Positions 29,969 through 40,554 are shown, numbered from the stretch's first letter. The stretch: 64,000 nt of DNA from Peribacillus sp. FSL P2-0133 (GCF_037975445.1 NZ_CP150254.1:804001-868000); one strand, 5' to 3'. Program-made: numbers and translations. The notes: a model not told the origin generated them from the letters alone.

Positions 29969-30650
29969 GAACTTGAAGATGAGGCACTATTGTTCATGTC
30001 CGATGTGCTGCCAACCGCATATTGGAGTGTAGAAAACGCTGGAGTCAAGAAAGATGATACGGTAGCGGTACTTGGTTGTGGCCCGATTGGCTTGATGGCT
30101 CAGAAGTTCGCTTGGATGAAAGGCGCAAAAAGGGTCATTGCAATCGACAATCTTCCTTATAGGCTCAATAAGACAAAACAGATGAATAAGGTTGAGGCGT
30201 ATAACTTCGACGAGTATAACGATATGGGCAGCTACATTAAGGAAATCACTTCAGGCGGGGCCGATGAGGTCATAGATGCGTATGGATGGCAAGAAATCAA
30301 CGATCGAGGCGATTGAGCAAAAGCTGAAACTTCAGGGCGGAACGTTAAGCGCGATCGAGATTGCACTTAACGCCGTACGTAAATTCGGTACGATCAAATT
30401 GACTGGCGTATACGGATCCAAATATAACATGTTCCCATTAGGCAATTTATTTGAAAGGAACATTAACCTGAAAATGGGGCAAGCACCAGTCATTCACTAC
30501 ATGCCAAAGCTTTTTGATGAAATCACGGCTGGAAAGTTCGACCCCACGGAAATCATATCCGATAAAGTCCCTCTCGAAAAAGCGAATGAAGCTTATCAAA
30601 TCTTTAACGATCACGAAGATGAATGCATTAAAGTGGTGTTAAAGCCATAA
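29969..30650 (+). pseudogene. Zinc-type alcohol dehydrogenase (AdhB-like), truncated and frameshifted
   Basis: Remains of a medium-chain zinc-containing dehydrogenase. The sequence starts mid-protein at ELEDEALLFMSDVLPTAYW, continues through the NAD-binding VAVLGCGPIGLMAQKFAWMK, then shifts frame near 30280 (EVIDA in one frame, MDGKKSTIEAIEQKLKLQGG in the next). It ends normally at about 30650. The first ~150 residues, including the catalytic zinc site, are absent. The glpQ terminator lies immediately before the break, so a deletion joined the two. Not expected to make an active enzyme. Confidence 0.88.
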
Positions 30651-30662
30651 TCTGAAGCTTAT

Positions 30663-30699
30663 AAAAAGTCCAATGCATGGAGCTGCATTGGACTTTTTG
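30663..30699 (+). terminator. Terminator after the adh pseudogene
   Basis: AAAAAGTCCAATGCA and TGCATTGGACTTTTT arms, a perfect stem. 30700-30975 shows no further gene. Confidence 0.9.
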
Positions 30700-30975
30700 G
30701 TTATGTTCACAAATAGTAAATGGCGTATTATGAATAAACGTATAAAAGAGTTGTGAAATATGAATGATAATTATGCCTTTGAACTGAAGAAATCAGGATT
30801 ACACTGATTTTTTTACTATAATGGGTGGCTTTCGTTTCAGGGGAATCCGGAAATGTGACGACTGACCCTTCAATTGATGAACGAGCATATGCCAAGTGAA
30901 CTTGAATAAGGGTTTTTGGTAATGAGATGGAGTATTTATATTATATAATGATAGTGACAAAAGGAGGATGTATAG

Positions 30976-31428
30976 ATGGCATATAATTCGGCAGCAGAAC
31001 TTTGTGAAGGGTTTGGGTATCCGCCCGTTCACGTTAAATTGACGATAGAGATCGTCGATAAGAGATTGGGACCTGTAACGGCGGAAGCAGAGATTGCCAT
31101 CAAGCCTGTTAAGTCAAAGGAATATCTAGAAGTATTGGTGGAAGAATTGGAATCGGAGCATATCTTTGCTGATGAAAATGGCAGTATCTATGGCAGCTTC
31201 GGCATCGATCAAAGCATCCAGATATATGATGAAGTCCTGACTACAATTCCGTTCGAAGAGTTAATAGGAAAGGAAAATTGGAAAGAGACAATTGAGGAAT
31301 CAATCACTGTGGATAAGCTAAAGGAACAACTGGGGAAATCCCTCAATGATTATCAATTCAGTGATTTGAGCGGGAAATATAAATTCAGGAAAAGATGTAC
31401 GATAACGGAAATTCAATTCATAGAATAA
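30976..31428 (+). CDS. Conserved-looking protein of unknown function
   Basis: 150 residues, acidic, predicted soluble alpha/beta, start MAYNSAAELCEGFGYPPVHV after AAAGGAGG. No motif or family recognised. Single gene closed by a terminator. The strong ribosome binding site and codon pattern support a real gene. Confidence 0.65.
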   Translation: MAYNSAAELCEGFGYPPVHVKLTIEIVDKRLGPVTAEAEIAIKPVKSKEYLEVLVEELESEHIFADENGSIYGSFGIDQSIQIYDEVLTTIPFEELIGKENWKETIEESITVDKLKEQLGKSLNDYQFSDLSGKYKFRKRCTITEIQFIE

Positions 31429-31438
31429 ACCAAAACTG

Positions 31439-31466
31439 GAGAAGGCGAAATGCTTTCTCTTTTTTC
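31439..31466 (+). terminator. Terminator after the 30976 gene
   Basis: GAGAAGGC and GCTTTCTC arms, loop GAAAT, T-run. Confidence 0.75.
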
Positions 31467-31662
31467 GATGCTATCATAATCAAATGTTTATAGTGACACA
31501 ATCCGTAAGGTTTTTTAAACATACACAATGACAAGGAGAGATCAGTAAGGCTTTTTATAGTTTCAACATACATTTTTTTATGGTTTTACATAGGGTAATA
31601 TATTGATAAGGACTTTTACAAGAAAACGAAATGTATATTTTAAAAGATAAAAAGGAGAATAT

Positions 31663-32196
31663 ATGAAAATTGGTTTGGTACGGCACTTTAAGGTGGCACA
31701 TGAATTTCCCACTGGGAGACCTGTGACGGCGGATGATATGAAGCAATGGTTTGAGGACTATGATGCAGCGGATATCATTTACGGAACGACTTTATTTGGT
31801 GTGGAGGAATGGCAGGAATGTTATAGCAGTGATATGTCGAGAGCTGTCAAGACAGCGGAACATATCTATCCAGGTACGGTTCATCGGATGGAGGAGCTGC
31901 GGGAAATACCTTCCCCTCCTCTTAAAGGAAAGGTTAAGCTGCCGTTCATCCTTTGGGCCATCTGGATTCGCTGCTGCTCGGTAATCAACAAGCAGACAAG
32001 GGCGGAAATTAAGATCGCAGAGCGAAGAATCAATAAAGTATTGGATGAGGTCTTAGCAAAGGGGGACAGGGATGTTCTGATCGTGAGTCATGCCGCCCTC
32101 ATGGTATATATAAGGAAAGAGCTGATACGACGTAGGTTCACTGGTCCAAAATTCAGGATTGCCAGTAATGGAAAGCTTTATGTATTTGAAAGATGA
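31663..32196 (+). CDS. Histidine phosphatase family protein
   Basis: Phosphoglycerate-mutase-like fold, 177 residues. The phosphoacceptor motif reads LVRHFK instead of the usual RHG. Other parts are present: SSDMSRAVKTAEHI, the acidic EELREIP, and the second catalytic His in IVSHAALM. The substrate is unknown. AAAGGAG precedes the ATG at seven bases. Lone gene; 31467-31662 before it is empty apart from promoter-like sequence. Confidence 0.8.
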   Translation: MKIGLVRHFKVAHEFPTGRPVTADDMKQWFEDYDAADIIYGTTLFGVEEWQECYSSDMSRAVKTAEHIYPGTVHRMEELREIPSPPLKGKVKLPFILWAIWIRCCSVINKQTRAEIKIAERRINKVLDEVLAKGDRDVLIVSHAALMVYIRKELIRRRFTGPKFRIASNGKLYVFER

Positions 32197-32366
32197 TAAA
32201 GGAGAAAATATTAGGTTTCCCACCAGAAAGGGTAAGTCATTTTTGCTTATTTTAAGAAAGAGGAAGGCATTTTCCGAATAGTTATTCTTTTTTTATTGGT
32301 TGTGGTTTATTATTGTAATAGTGTAATTTTTACGAATTCAATAATAGGGAAAGAGGGGTGGACATT

Positions 32367-33155
32367 TTGCTGAAGGCAGTTTTTTTTGATTTAGATGATA
32401 CATTACTATGGGATCAGAAAAGTGTAAAAGAGGCTTTTGTGGCCACATGCGAAGTGGCTAAGGAGAAATATGATCTGAATGTCGACGAGTTTGAAGAAGC
32501 GGTGCGAAAGGAAGCACGTGAGCTTTATTCTTCTTACGATACATATGCATTCACTCAAATGATCGGAATCAACCCATTTGAGGGATTATGGGGAAATTTT
32601 CAGGATGATCATGATGAATTCCGGAAGATGGCCGGGATTGCACCGGCTTATCGGAAAGAAGCGTGGACGAGAGGTTTGAAGGCATTAGGGATCGATGATC
32701 CGGAATTTGGGCTTGAACTGGCAGAACGTTTCCCGGCCGAGAGACGCAAAAAGCCATTTATCTATGAAGAATCCTTCCGTGTTCTGGATGAATTAAAAGG
32801 GAAGTACAAATTGCTATTGCTTACGAATGGATCTCCTGAACTGCAAAATACCAAACTTGAAATTACGCCTGAACTGGTTCCTTATTTCGACCAAATCGTG
32901 ATTTCAGGCGCATTTGGACGAGGTAAACCAGATGCCTCCATTTTTGAGCATGCCTTGGAAATCATGGAGCTTGATAAGGATGAAGTATTGATGGTCGGCG
33001 ATAATTTAATGACCGATATCCTTGGAGCATCACGGGTAGGTATAAAGTCGGTTTGGATAAATCGCCATGATAAGGAACGGAATGAAGTGATTCCAACCTA
33101 TGAAATCAAGCATTTAGAGGAGCTTTACCCAATCCTTGAGAGCCTGGGGAAATAA
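32367..33155 (+). CDS. HAD-superfamily hydrolase (YsaA-like)
   Basis: Phosphatase of the haloacid dehalogenase superfamily. Motif [10 protein letters not shown] (nucleophile and acid Asp) is at the N-terminus, motif [11 protein letters not shown] about residue 155, the Lys in [10 protein letters not shown] about 195, and motif [11 protein letters not shown] about 215. The frame opens with GTG at 32358, but AGAGGGG lies too close to it; the TTG at 32367 gives the family-like start [14 protein letters not shown]. About 263 residues. B. subtilis YsaA is the nearest family member I recognise. Substrate unknown. Confidence 0.85.
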   Translation: MLKAVFFDLDDTLLWDQKSVKEAFVATCEVAKEKYDLNVDEFEEAVRKEARELYSSYDTYAFTQMIGINPFEGLWGNFQDDHDEFRKMAGIAPAYRKEAWTRGLKALGIDDPEFGLELAERFPAERRKKPFIYEESFRVLDELKGKYKLLLLTNGSPELQNTKLEITPELVPYFDQIVISGAFGRGKPDASIFEHALEIMELDKDEVLMVGDNLMTDILGASRVGIKSVWINRHDKERNEVIPTYEIKHLEELYPILESLGK

Positions 33156-33162
33156 TTAACGG

Positions 33163-33191
33163 TCCTCTCCAAATAACAAATTTTGGAGAGG
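33163..33191 (+). repeat. Inverted repeat without T-run
   Basis: CCTCTCCAAA and TTTTGGAGAGG arms around TAACAAA, eight bases after the HAD gene. It may act as a weak or Rho-independent-like end, or as an mRNA 3' stabiliser. Confidence 0.45.
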
Positions 33192-33278
33192 TGTAATGAA
33201 AATATTAGGTCTTTCAAATTATTTACAGAATGAAAAGGGTGATATATAGTTACCCTGTAATCAATTAAATTATTCAGA

Positions 33279-33376
33279 CTAGGGGTGTCCAATAAAAGTT
33301 GGGCTGAGAGAGAAGCGCTTAAGCTTCTTAACCCTCAGGACCTGATCTGGTTCATACCAGCGTGGGGAAGTTAGAA
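33279..33376 (+). promoter_or_regulatory. TPP riboswitch (THI box) upstream of thiC
   Basis: Contains AGGGGTG, GCTGAGAGAG, ACCCTCAGGACCTGATCTGG, and CAGCGTGGGGAAGT in the order of the thiamine pyrophosphate aptamer. It is followed by a terminator at 33429, so thiC should be switched off when TPP is high. Confidence 0.97.
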
Positions 33377-33428
33377 TCTACTAAACAATGACATTTCAAT
33401 TGGTCATTTCTTTAGTCATACTAACGTT

Positions 33429-33461
33429 AGCCGGGTCTTAAATATGAGATCTGGCTTTTTC
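33429..33461 (+). terminator. Expression-platform terminator of the TPP riboswitch
   Basis: AGCCGGGTCT (33429-33438) pairs with AGATCTGGCT (33447-33456), T-run after; 60 bases before the thiC start codon. Confidence 0.88.
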
Positions 33462-33493
33462 GTGCGAAATGGATTGGATTTTGTCCTTTTTAA

Positions 33494-35302
<1,809 letters not shown>

Positions 35303-35324
35303 TTCCGACGAGAGGGAGAATTCG

Positions 35325-35495
35325 ATGAATCGGGTAATCCAGATAAAAGTTGAAATGAAACAGTTGGAAACTCAATTGGAACAGCTGAAAAGAGAGCTGA
35401 ACATTTTTCGGGAGAATTGTAATCATGAATTTGTAAAGAATGATTATAGTCAACAATGTACAAAGTGCTACTTAATCGAAAGTCTGCAATGGTAG
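35325..35495 (+). CDS. Small coiled-coil/zinc-ribbon protein
   Basis: 56 residues, 22 bases after thiC with its own GAGGGAG site. The first ~30 residues form a coiled coil (VEMKQLETQLEQLKRELN). A likely metal site follows, with Cys-x-His in NCNHEF and Cys-x-x-Cys in QCTKCYL. It could be translated from the thiC mRNA. No family recognised; a thiamine-related role is only a positional guess. Confidence 0.65.
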   Translation: MNRVIQIKVEMKQLETQLEQLKRELNIFRENCNHEFVKNDYSQQCTKCYLIESLQW

Positions 35496-35531
35496 TGATG
35501 CCTTAATTGTCCCTTCATTATCCGAATTAAC

Positions 35532-35582
35532 CCCCTTAATCATGTTGGGGCATTCAATCACAAAGTCAACATGATTAAGGGG
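35532..35582. repeat. 15-bp perfect inverted repeat
   Basis: CCCCTTAATCATGTT (35532-35546) and its exact complement at 35568-35582, 21-base loop. No T-run on either side. It is placed where a thiC-operon terminator would be expected. Confidence 0.6.
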
Positions 35583-35656
35583 ATATTTCATTACTTTTTA
35601 CAAACTTGTTTTAGTAATATGAAGAGGATGAGGGACAAGCCATCCCTTTTCCTTAT

Positions 35657-35818
35657 TCAATCGTAGGAATTCAGCACTTTTTGGTATGGAATTGCGCGAA
35701 CATCTGTGCAATATCTTCGCGGTGCAATCAAGCCTTTTGTTGTTAGAAATGCCCATGTTCCAAATACCTCACCGTAATGCATAGGCTCTTCTTTCGGATT
35801 TTCGCTTAAAATTCCCAT
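35657..35818 (-). pseudogene. DUF3231 protein, truncated N-terminal fragment
   Basis: The 53-residue frame starts MGILSENPKEEPMHYGEVFG, the typical opening of DUF3231 (ferritin-like) proteins, which normally run over 300 residues. Similarity stops after TTKGLIA; the remaining ~25 residues look unrelated, and then the frame ends. AAGGAGG precedes the ATG, so the stub may still be translated. Remnant of a larger gene. Confidence 0.65.
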
Positions 35819-35926
35819 AACCATCCTCCTTAAGAATTTCACTGTTTAACGTAGTTAAGTTACCCTGTACTAATCCATGTATGCATTGTTAATTCTTGGA
35901 AAACGTTGGAGTGATTTTAGCCTTTT

Positions 35927-36059
35927 ATTCCTTGTAGCCTTTCTTGATAACATTCATCACAGAGCATTTCATTTCTATCCATGTCAGTAACTTGAAACGT
36001 TACATCATGGATTTTTTTTCTTCCGTTTCATCAGTACAATAGAAGCATTTTTGTGTCAT
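35927..36059 (-). pseudogene. Small zinc-ribbon gene, frameshifted at an A8 tract
   Basis: Starts MTQKCFYCTDETEEKK after GGGAGGA, then runs into a stop after a run of eight A (36012-36019 on the plus strand as T). One extra A would give HDVTFQVTDMDRNEMLCDEC and YQERLQGIKG to the TAA at 35927. The joined product (about 45 residues) has two Cys-x-x-Cys pairs and looks like a zinc ribbon. It may be a real frameshift, a slippage site, or an assembly error. Confidence 0.6.
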
Positions 36060-36235
36060 TAGAAATCCTCCCATTCAAATAAAAGTGTTTATAGTTTAAA
36101 ACTTCACGTTTTTTATACAGAAAACATGACTGCAGCTTAATTGGTCTTCTTGGAAGAGGTTGGTTTGAATAATCCAGTTGGGGTTTAACATACTAAACTT
36201 GTTCACATGATTGATAAAACGAGGAGGGAAATACA

Positions 36236-36868
36236 ATGCAAAACCAATATCAACAAGGTCAAGTACACCAGAACATGCAAACGGGTGCCATTCCCCCACA
36301 AATGAATCACGGTGGTCACGAAGTATTCGATGTACATGAAGTGTTGTCTGGAACCATTGTTACTTTAAACACATACACTCTTTTGCGTCAGCATGTACAG
36401 GATCAGGAATTGCTGGATATTCTGGATCGTCAATATCAGTTCATCCAAGATGAATATAATATTACATTGGAGTGCTTCCAAACGGGCCAGGATCCTTCTA
36501 AACGGACTCAGAGCTACAAAATGAATCAAGGTAACGATTTTATATATGGATTGACTCCAACACAGCCAAAGAAACCTTTGCAATCCGTCTCGGAAATTAC
36601 GGATGAATGCATTTCAGCCATGATGCTGGGAGCTGCCAAGTCTACAGCATCCATGAAAGCGATGTCAGCGGTAGAAATAACGAATCCGGTGGTACGCCGC
36701 GTATTAGCAGCTTCCGTTCCGAATTGCATTGAAATGGCCTATGAGATTTCGGTATATCAAAACAAACATCATTACTACCAAGTTCCACAGCTTGCACAGC
36801 AGGATATGCAACAAATGATGAATTCGTATGCACCCGCACAAGGAAATAACAACAATATGAGTCATTAA
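36236..36868 (+). CDS. Spore coat protein (CotF family)
   Basis: Structural protein of the spore coat. 210 residues with a Gln/Asn-rich N-terminus (QNQYQQGQVHQNMQ), a central CotF-like four-helix region (VLSGTIVTLNTYTLLRQHVQ, DRQYQFIQDEYNITLECFQ), and an Asn-rich tail. CotF-type proteins have a ferritin-like helical core. AGGAGGGAAA precedes the ATG. Expression is expected in the mother cell late in sporulation, though no clear SigK promoter was identified. Ends at a bidirectional terminator. Confidence 0.85.
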   Translation: MQNQYQQGQVHQNMQTGAIPPQMNHGGHEVFDVHEVLSGTIVTLNTYTLLRQHVQDQELLDILDRQYQFIQDEYNITLECFQTGQDPSKRTQSYKMNQGNDFIYGLTPTQPKKPLQSVSEITDECISAMMLGAAKSTASMKAMSAVEITNPVVRRVLAASVPNCIEMAYEISVYQNKHHYYQVPQLAQQDMQQMMNSYAPAQGNNNNMSH

Positions 36869-36885
36869 AAGCATTTGTTAAGAAC

Positions 36886-36926
36886 ATAAAGAAGGGAAAG
36901 GACTAACTCTCCTATCCCTTCTTTAT
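36886..36926. terminator. Bidirectional terminator
   Basis: ATAAAGAAGGGA and TCCCTTCTTTAT arms between the convergent coat gene and the AhpD-like gene. Confidence 0.85.
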
Positions 36927-37291
36927 CATTGTTTCATCTGATTTATTTCCTGGATGCATTCCTGGACAAGGGTAACAGCCTGACTCATGGTGGCTCCTCC
37001 GCCAAATGCCGCAGTCACGCCAATGGCTTCAAGAATTTCTTGTTCGGAACAGCCTTGATCAAGACATCCTTTTGTATGATAGATAATACAGTATTCATCT
37101 TGTGAATATAAGCTTATTCCAAGTGCGATAAGCTGTTTTTCTTTCTGGGATAATTGACCTTCTTTAAAGCACTCTTCCGTAAACGAATTGAATTTCTCTG
37201 CGAGATCAGGCATTTTATGCGTAAAGACACCGATTCCAGCTTTATAATCACGAAGAGCATTTTCAGTAGAATTGTTAGCTTCAAATTCCAT
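36926..37291 (-). CDS. Carboxymuconolactone decarboxylase/AhpD-like protein
   Basis: 121 residues, CMD-domain fold. A redox-type motif [15 protein letters not shown] (about residues 67-81) has two cysteines and a histidine; the classical AhpD arrangement is Cys-x-x-Cys, so the spacing here is different. The glycine-rich [16 protein letters not shown] segment is typical of CMD. A role as an alkylhydroperoxidase-like reductase is inferred from the family. A GGATGGAAA stretch precedes the ATG. Confidence 0.8.
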   Translation of the reverse strand: MEFEANNSTENALRDYKAGIGVFTHKMPDLAEKFNSFTEECFKEGQLSQKEKQLIALGISLYSQDEYCIIYHTKGCLDQGCSEQEILEAIGVTAAFGGGATMSQAVTLVQECIQEINQMKQ

Positions 37292-37407
37292 TTTCCATCC
37301 AGCTCCATCCTAAATTTTTTTCATCAAAAATTAGTATGAGCTAAATGTTGGACGATTAAACAGAAACATAGGAGTTTACCAAAAAAGTAATCATGGAACC
37401 GTCCTTC

Positions 37408-38112
37408 CTACAAGGCAAGTGAACCCTTAGGCCGGGTGGCTTTGAACCATTGATAGCAAGGGATGCAAATAAGTGCAACGTCAATGGCATCACCGGCATA
37501 GTACATTAACATTCCACAATTTTCCGCTTGTTCCTTGGTGACTCCGCTTGGAGGATGGGCAAAAATATATTTAGAAAGGACATCATGGCCGGCCAGTGAA
37601 ATTGTAAATACGATAGCTCGAAACATGAAGCTGAACCTGTGGGGCGCAGGGTCCATATAAATCATGGACGCAGTGAATAGATAGCCCGCTATGAACACGT
37701 GAAAATGCACCAATGCATGTAGAAGGGCATTTTGATGCATCAACCCATATAGCGCAGTCGTATTAAGTATCCAGAGTCCCCCAATATTAAGCGCGGAAGC
37801 AGTGATTGGATTACTTAAAATGCGCAGCGGACAACTTTTCAACAAATTTGAAAGGCGTCTTGCTGATTGTACATCAAGTGTTCGCAGTGCAAGAGTAATA
37901 GGTGCAGCAAGCACGAGGAGGATTGGTGCAATCATACCAAGCAGTAAATGACCAACCATGTGCGCCGTGAAGTCCATATGCGCGCGAGTGGCTATAGGGC
38001 CTATAATTGCAGAGGCTGCACAGATTGTGCCAAGAATCCAAAAGAACATACGGTATAAGGGCCATTTTTTATAGCGGCAGTTTGAAATTACGACAGCTGC
38101 TAGATAAATAAC
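37408..38112 (-). CDS. CtaG-family cytochrome c oxidase assembly protein, 5'-truncated
   Basis: Polytopic membrane protein of the caa3_CtaG family. Family landmarks are HMVGHLLLGMIAPILLVLAAP, LLHALVHFHVFIAGYLFTAS and the C-terminal YYAGDAIDVALI. The first ATG (38049) falls inside the first helix. The same frame stays open upstream to 38112 and still looks like the family (IYLAAVVISNCRYKKWPLYR), then hits a stop at 38113. About 30 N-terminal residues and the start are missing because the gene is joined at about 38112 to a catalase fragment running the other way. If translated from 38049 it gives 213 residues. Probably non-functional. Confidence 0.8.
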   Translation of the reverse strand, partial: VIYLAAVVISNCRYKKWPLYRMFFWILGTICAASAIIGPIATRAHMDFTAHMVGHLLLGMIAPILLVLAAPITLALRTLDVQSARRLSNLLKSCPLRILSNPITASALNIGGLWILNTTALYGLMHQNALLHALVHFHVFIAGYLFTASMIYMDPAPHRFSFMFRAIVFTISLAGHDVLSKYIFAHPPSGVTKEQAENCGMLMYYAGDAIDVALICIPCYQWFKATRPKGSLAL

Positions 38113-38474
38113 TTAAACAAGATGAAGGGGTACGTGCAACCTTCCGTAAAATGTTAGCCCGTGATCGTTACCACCAATATCAATGGATTGCGGCCATTGC
38201 AGAACTTGAAGAAAAAAATGGCGTTGTCGTTCCCGCGTCATTCCCACCGGAAGCGGAAATGGAATCTCAACCGGAAGCGTACGAATTCTGGAACTTGTCA
38301 GAAGGTAATGAATCAGGAGATGGACTGTGGGCAACAGGAAGCGCCCCAGATGGTACGGGGGATTTTGTTTATGTAGCTGAACCAGTTGCAAAAGGGCAGA
38401 TTCCTAACCCTAAGGTTCCGGCAGCACAATTGCATCATGACCTGGATAGAAGTCAATCGCTTAATAAAAGGTAA
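38112..38474 (+). pseudogene. Manganese catalase, C-terminal fragment
   Basis: The frame LKQDEGVRATFRKMLARDR onward matches the C-terminal third of Mn-type catalases, including the helix RDRYHQYQWIAAIAELEE and the tail FVYVAEPVAKGQIPNPKVPA. Roughly two thirds of the protein, with most of the dimanganese ligands, is missing. The fragment begins exactly where the truncated ctaG-like frame begins on the other strand. It keeps its own terminator. Confidence 0.85.
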
Positions 38475-38497
38475 TAGAAACTTTTCAAAAAAAAGCT

Positions 38498-38528
38498 CGA
38501 TGGCCCCTAAAGGGACATCGTTTTTTTT
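38498..38528 (+). terminator. Terminator after the catalase fragment
   Basis: CGATG-g-CCC and GGG-a-CATCG arms, then eight T. Confidence 0.85.
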
Positions 38529-38659
38529 ATGTTTACAAAATCTGATTATTTGCGTGTGGATATGTTTTGGAGTAGCATAGTTTCCATCCTCAAGACACCA
38601 TTTTAAATAGTAAGAAGTGGGACAAATGAAAGCAGTAGGTGCAGAATAATTACTATTTA

Positions 38660-38842
38660 AAGATTTTTCTAAGTCCACCCCGAATAGGGCGAACATTAAT
38701 TAAGTTGAAAGCCTCTGCGATAAATAGAACGAATATTGTTTCACGAGAAGGGAAATCCGGTTATATGGCCCATCCAATATTGGTGAATGAAGTTTCTGGG
38801 GAAGTGGCGGAAAGGGAAAAGGTGGAGCTAATGGCAGATTGA
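38660..38842 (+). pseudogene. Quinone oxidoreductase/zinc-type dehydrogenase fragment
   Basis: The frame reads IGRTLIKLKASAINRTNIVS, then REGKSGYMAHPILVNEVSGE and VAEREKVELMAD, ending in a stop. This is the N-terminal part of the MDR (NADPH:quinone oxidoreductase) family (expected VLIKVKAAAINRTDIVTREG). Everything after the first ~50 residues of the domain is gone. It directly precedes the N-acetyltransferase. Confidence 0.65.
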
Positions 38843-38929
38843 TTGAAGAATGAAATATGGACAAAGTATAATGAATATATACAAAGTCAAGATACTCTTC
38901 GTCGGTATCTGTCTAAAGGGGGAATCTTA

Positions 38930-39697
38930 ATGAATGAACTGAATTCATTATTCAGGAAAAGAATAGGGCTCCAGGAAGATGTGAAACTGACATTTGAGAA
39001 ATTAGATGAAATTCTGGATAAGACAGCGAAAACCATTCCTTTTGAAAACTTATCAATCATGGCATCCCATCTGAGTGATATCAATAAAACGAATATCATG
39101 AACAAAGTCCTCGTGAGGAATGAGGGTGGATTATGCTATGAATTGAATGCAGCCCTTTATTTTTTCTTGAAGGAAAATGACTTTGATGTATTCTTGGTTC
39201 GGGGTGTCATCTATAATCAGGGGTGGATGACCATAGGAAGGACCCATGTCACCATTCTATTGAACCATGAGGGCCGAACCTATTTGATCGATACGGGTTT
39301 TGGCGGGAATCTGCCTTTAAAACCAGTACCGTTGAACGGGGAAACGGTCGCTTCCCAAAATGGTGAATTCAGGATAAAAAAAGAAAGTACCGATCATGGA
39401 GATCATATCCTTGAATTAAAACTGAAACATAAAGATCGCGATTGGAGAATAGGGTATGCTTTTGATTCTTCAAAACCGGTAGGAAATGTAGCGGAACTTA
39501 ATGAAGTCCAAACGATCATCAGGGAAAATCCCCAATCGCCATTTAATAAGCATCCATTAATCACCCGTTTGACAAACAGCGGGAACATCACTTTAACTGA
39601 TACATCCTTTACACAGTGGGAAGATGGGAAAGTGACTAAAGAAGAAATAGATGGAATACGATTTAAGGAGTTAATGAAACAGCACTTCGATAGATAG
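38930..39697 (+). CDS. nat: Arylamine N-acetyltransferase
   Basis: Transfers acetyl groups from acetyl-CoA to arylamines, hydrazines or related amines. The Cys-His-Asp triad is complete: Cys69 in EGGLCYEL, His106 in GRTHVTIL, Asp121 in LIDTGFGG. 255 residues from the ATG at 38930, which follows AAAGGGGG; the frame is open from 38843 but that extension has no family match. Single gene ending at a strong terminator. Confidence 0.92.
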   Translation: MNELNSLFRKRIGLQEDVKLTFEKLDEILDKTAKTIPFENLSIMASHLSDINKTNIMNKVLVRNEGGLCYELNAALYFFLKENDFDVFLVRGVIYNQGWMTIGRTHVTILLNHEGRTYLIDTGFGGNLPLKPVPLNGETVASQNGEFRIKKESTDHGDHILELKLKHKDRDWRIGYAFDSSKPVGNVAELNEVQTIIRENPQSPFNKHPLITRLTNSGNITLTDTSFTQWEDGKVTKEEIDGIRFKELMKQHFDR

Positions 39698-39733
39698 TGG
39701 AAAAAAGGGCTGAATATCAAAGGCGTCCATACC

Positions 39734-39765
39734 AAAAGACTGTCCATTCCCGACAGTCTTTTTTA
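39734..39765 (+). terminator. nat terminator
   Basis: AAAAGACTGTC and GACAGTCTTTTTT arms. Confidence 0.9.
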
Positions 39766-39771
39766 TGAATA

Positions 39772-39862
39772 CCTGCGAGGAGGCTGGCGGACAGGCAGCG
39801 AATTTCTAAAAAACTGTAGGTAAACTCGCTTTTTTCGAATTTGTCTACAGTCTAAAACATCC
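39772..39862. repeat. Palindromic intergenic repeat, copy A
   Basis: ACTGTAGGTAAACTCG and CGAATTTGTCTACAGT form an imperfect hairpin; the tail CTACAGTCTAAAACATC recurs near 41970 and 43120. The left part (GAGGAGGCTGGCGGACAGGC) resembles the tail of a short repeat widespread in Bacillus genomes. Confidence 0.75.
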
Positions 39863-39920
39863 ATTACGGAAGTTTTTACTATTTATTCAATAGATTCTAA
39901 TTCAGTGGGGTGAGAAGGAT

Positions 39921-40550
39921 ATGGAGAGGAAGAATCGATTGGTTTTTACTAGATCGAATGCAGCTGCTAAACGAAAATTCGATGAAGCGATCACCATTTT
40001 GGAATATAGCGTAATGCTCGTTGAACTCTTTGGTTTAGAAGAGTTCAACAATATAATTGCCGGACAGTTAAGGCTGATTCTATGTGAAACGAAAATTACG
40101 CGCATTAAGCGGGAAAAGGTCACGATTGACCAATCATTAATTAAGAAAATCAATCCTAACCCGAAATTGTATCCGATTAAAGACTCCATTCAAATGAGCA
40201 ATGTTCATATTACGGAAGACCTCTTCGATTATACTAAACAGAGGATTGAGCTAAAGCTTTGGAGAAATCAAATTATCTATAAAACCGATATCCAAGGAAA
40301 AATCCAGGAAATTAAAATCATTGATTTTATTAAGGAAACAGCTAATAAGATTGGCGGTGCGCAAGCTGAATCAAGTTTCCCTAATAAGTGCATTATTTCG
40401 GATGGACATACCAAAACCATGTTAATAGGTATAGCGAAAGGGTTATTCAAATCCATAGGCAGGGATTATAAAAAACATGCCTCAATGAACCTTTCACATA
40501 TCATACAAAAAATCGAACAATCAACTTTGGGAGACTCTTTGGGAAACTAG
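39921..40550 (+). CDS. Protein of unknown function, 209 residues
   Basis: Basic, predicted soluble protein (MERKNRLVFTRSNAAAKRKF start). The ribosome binding site GGTGAGAAGG and a terminator right after the stop support a real single gene. No family or motif recognised. The N-terminal third is helical, the middle rich in Lys/Ile. Confidence 0.6.
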   Translation: MERKNRLVFTRSNAAAKRKFDEAITILEYSVMLVELFGLEEFNNIIAGQLRLILCETKITRIKREKVTIDQSLIKKINPNPKLYPIKDSIQMSNVHITEDLFDYTKQRIELKLWRNQIIYKTDIQGKIQEIKIIDFIKETANKIGGAQAESSFPNKCIISDGHTKTMLIGIAKGLFKSIGRDYKKHASMNLSHIIQKIEQSTLGDSLGN

Positions 40551-40554
40551 ACAT

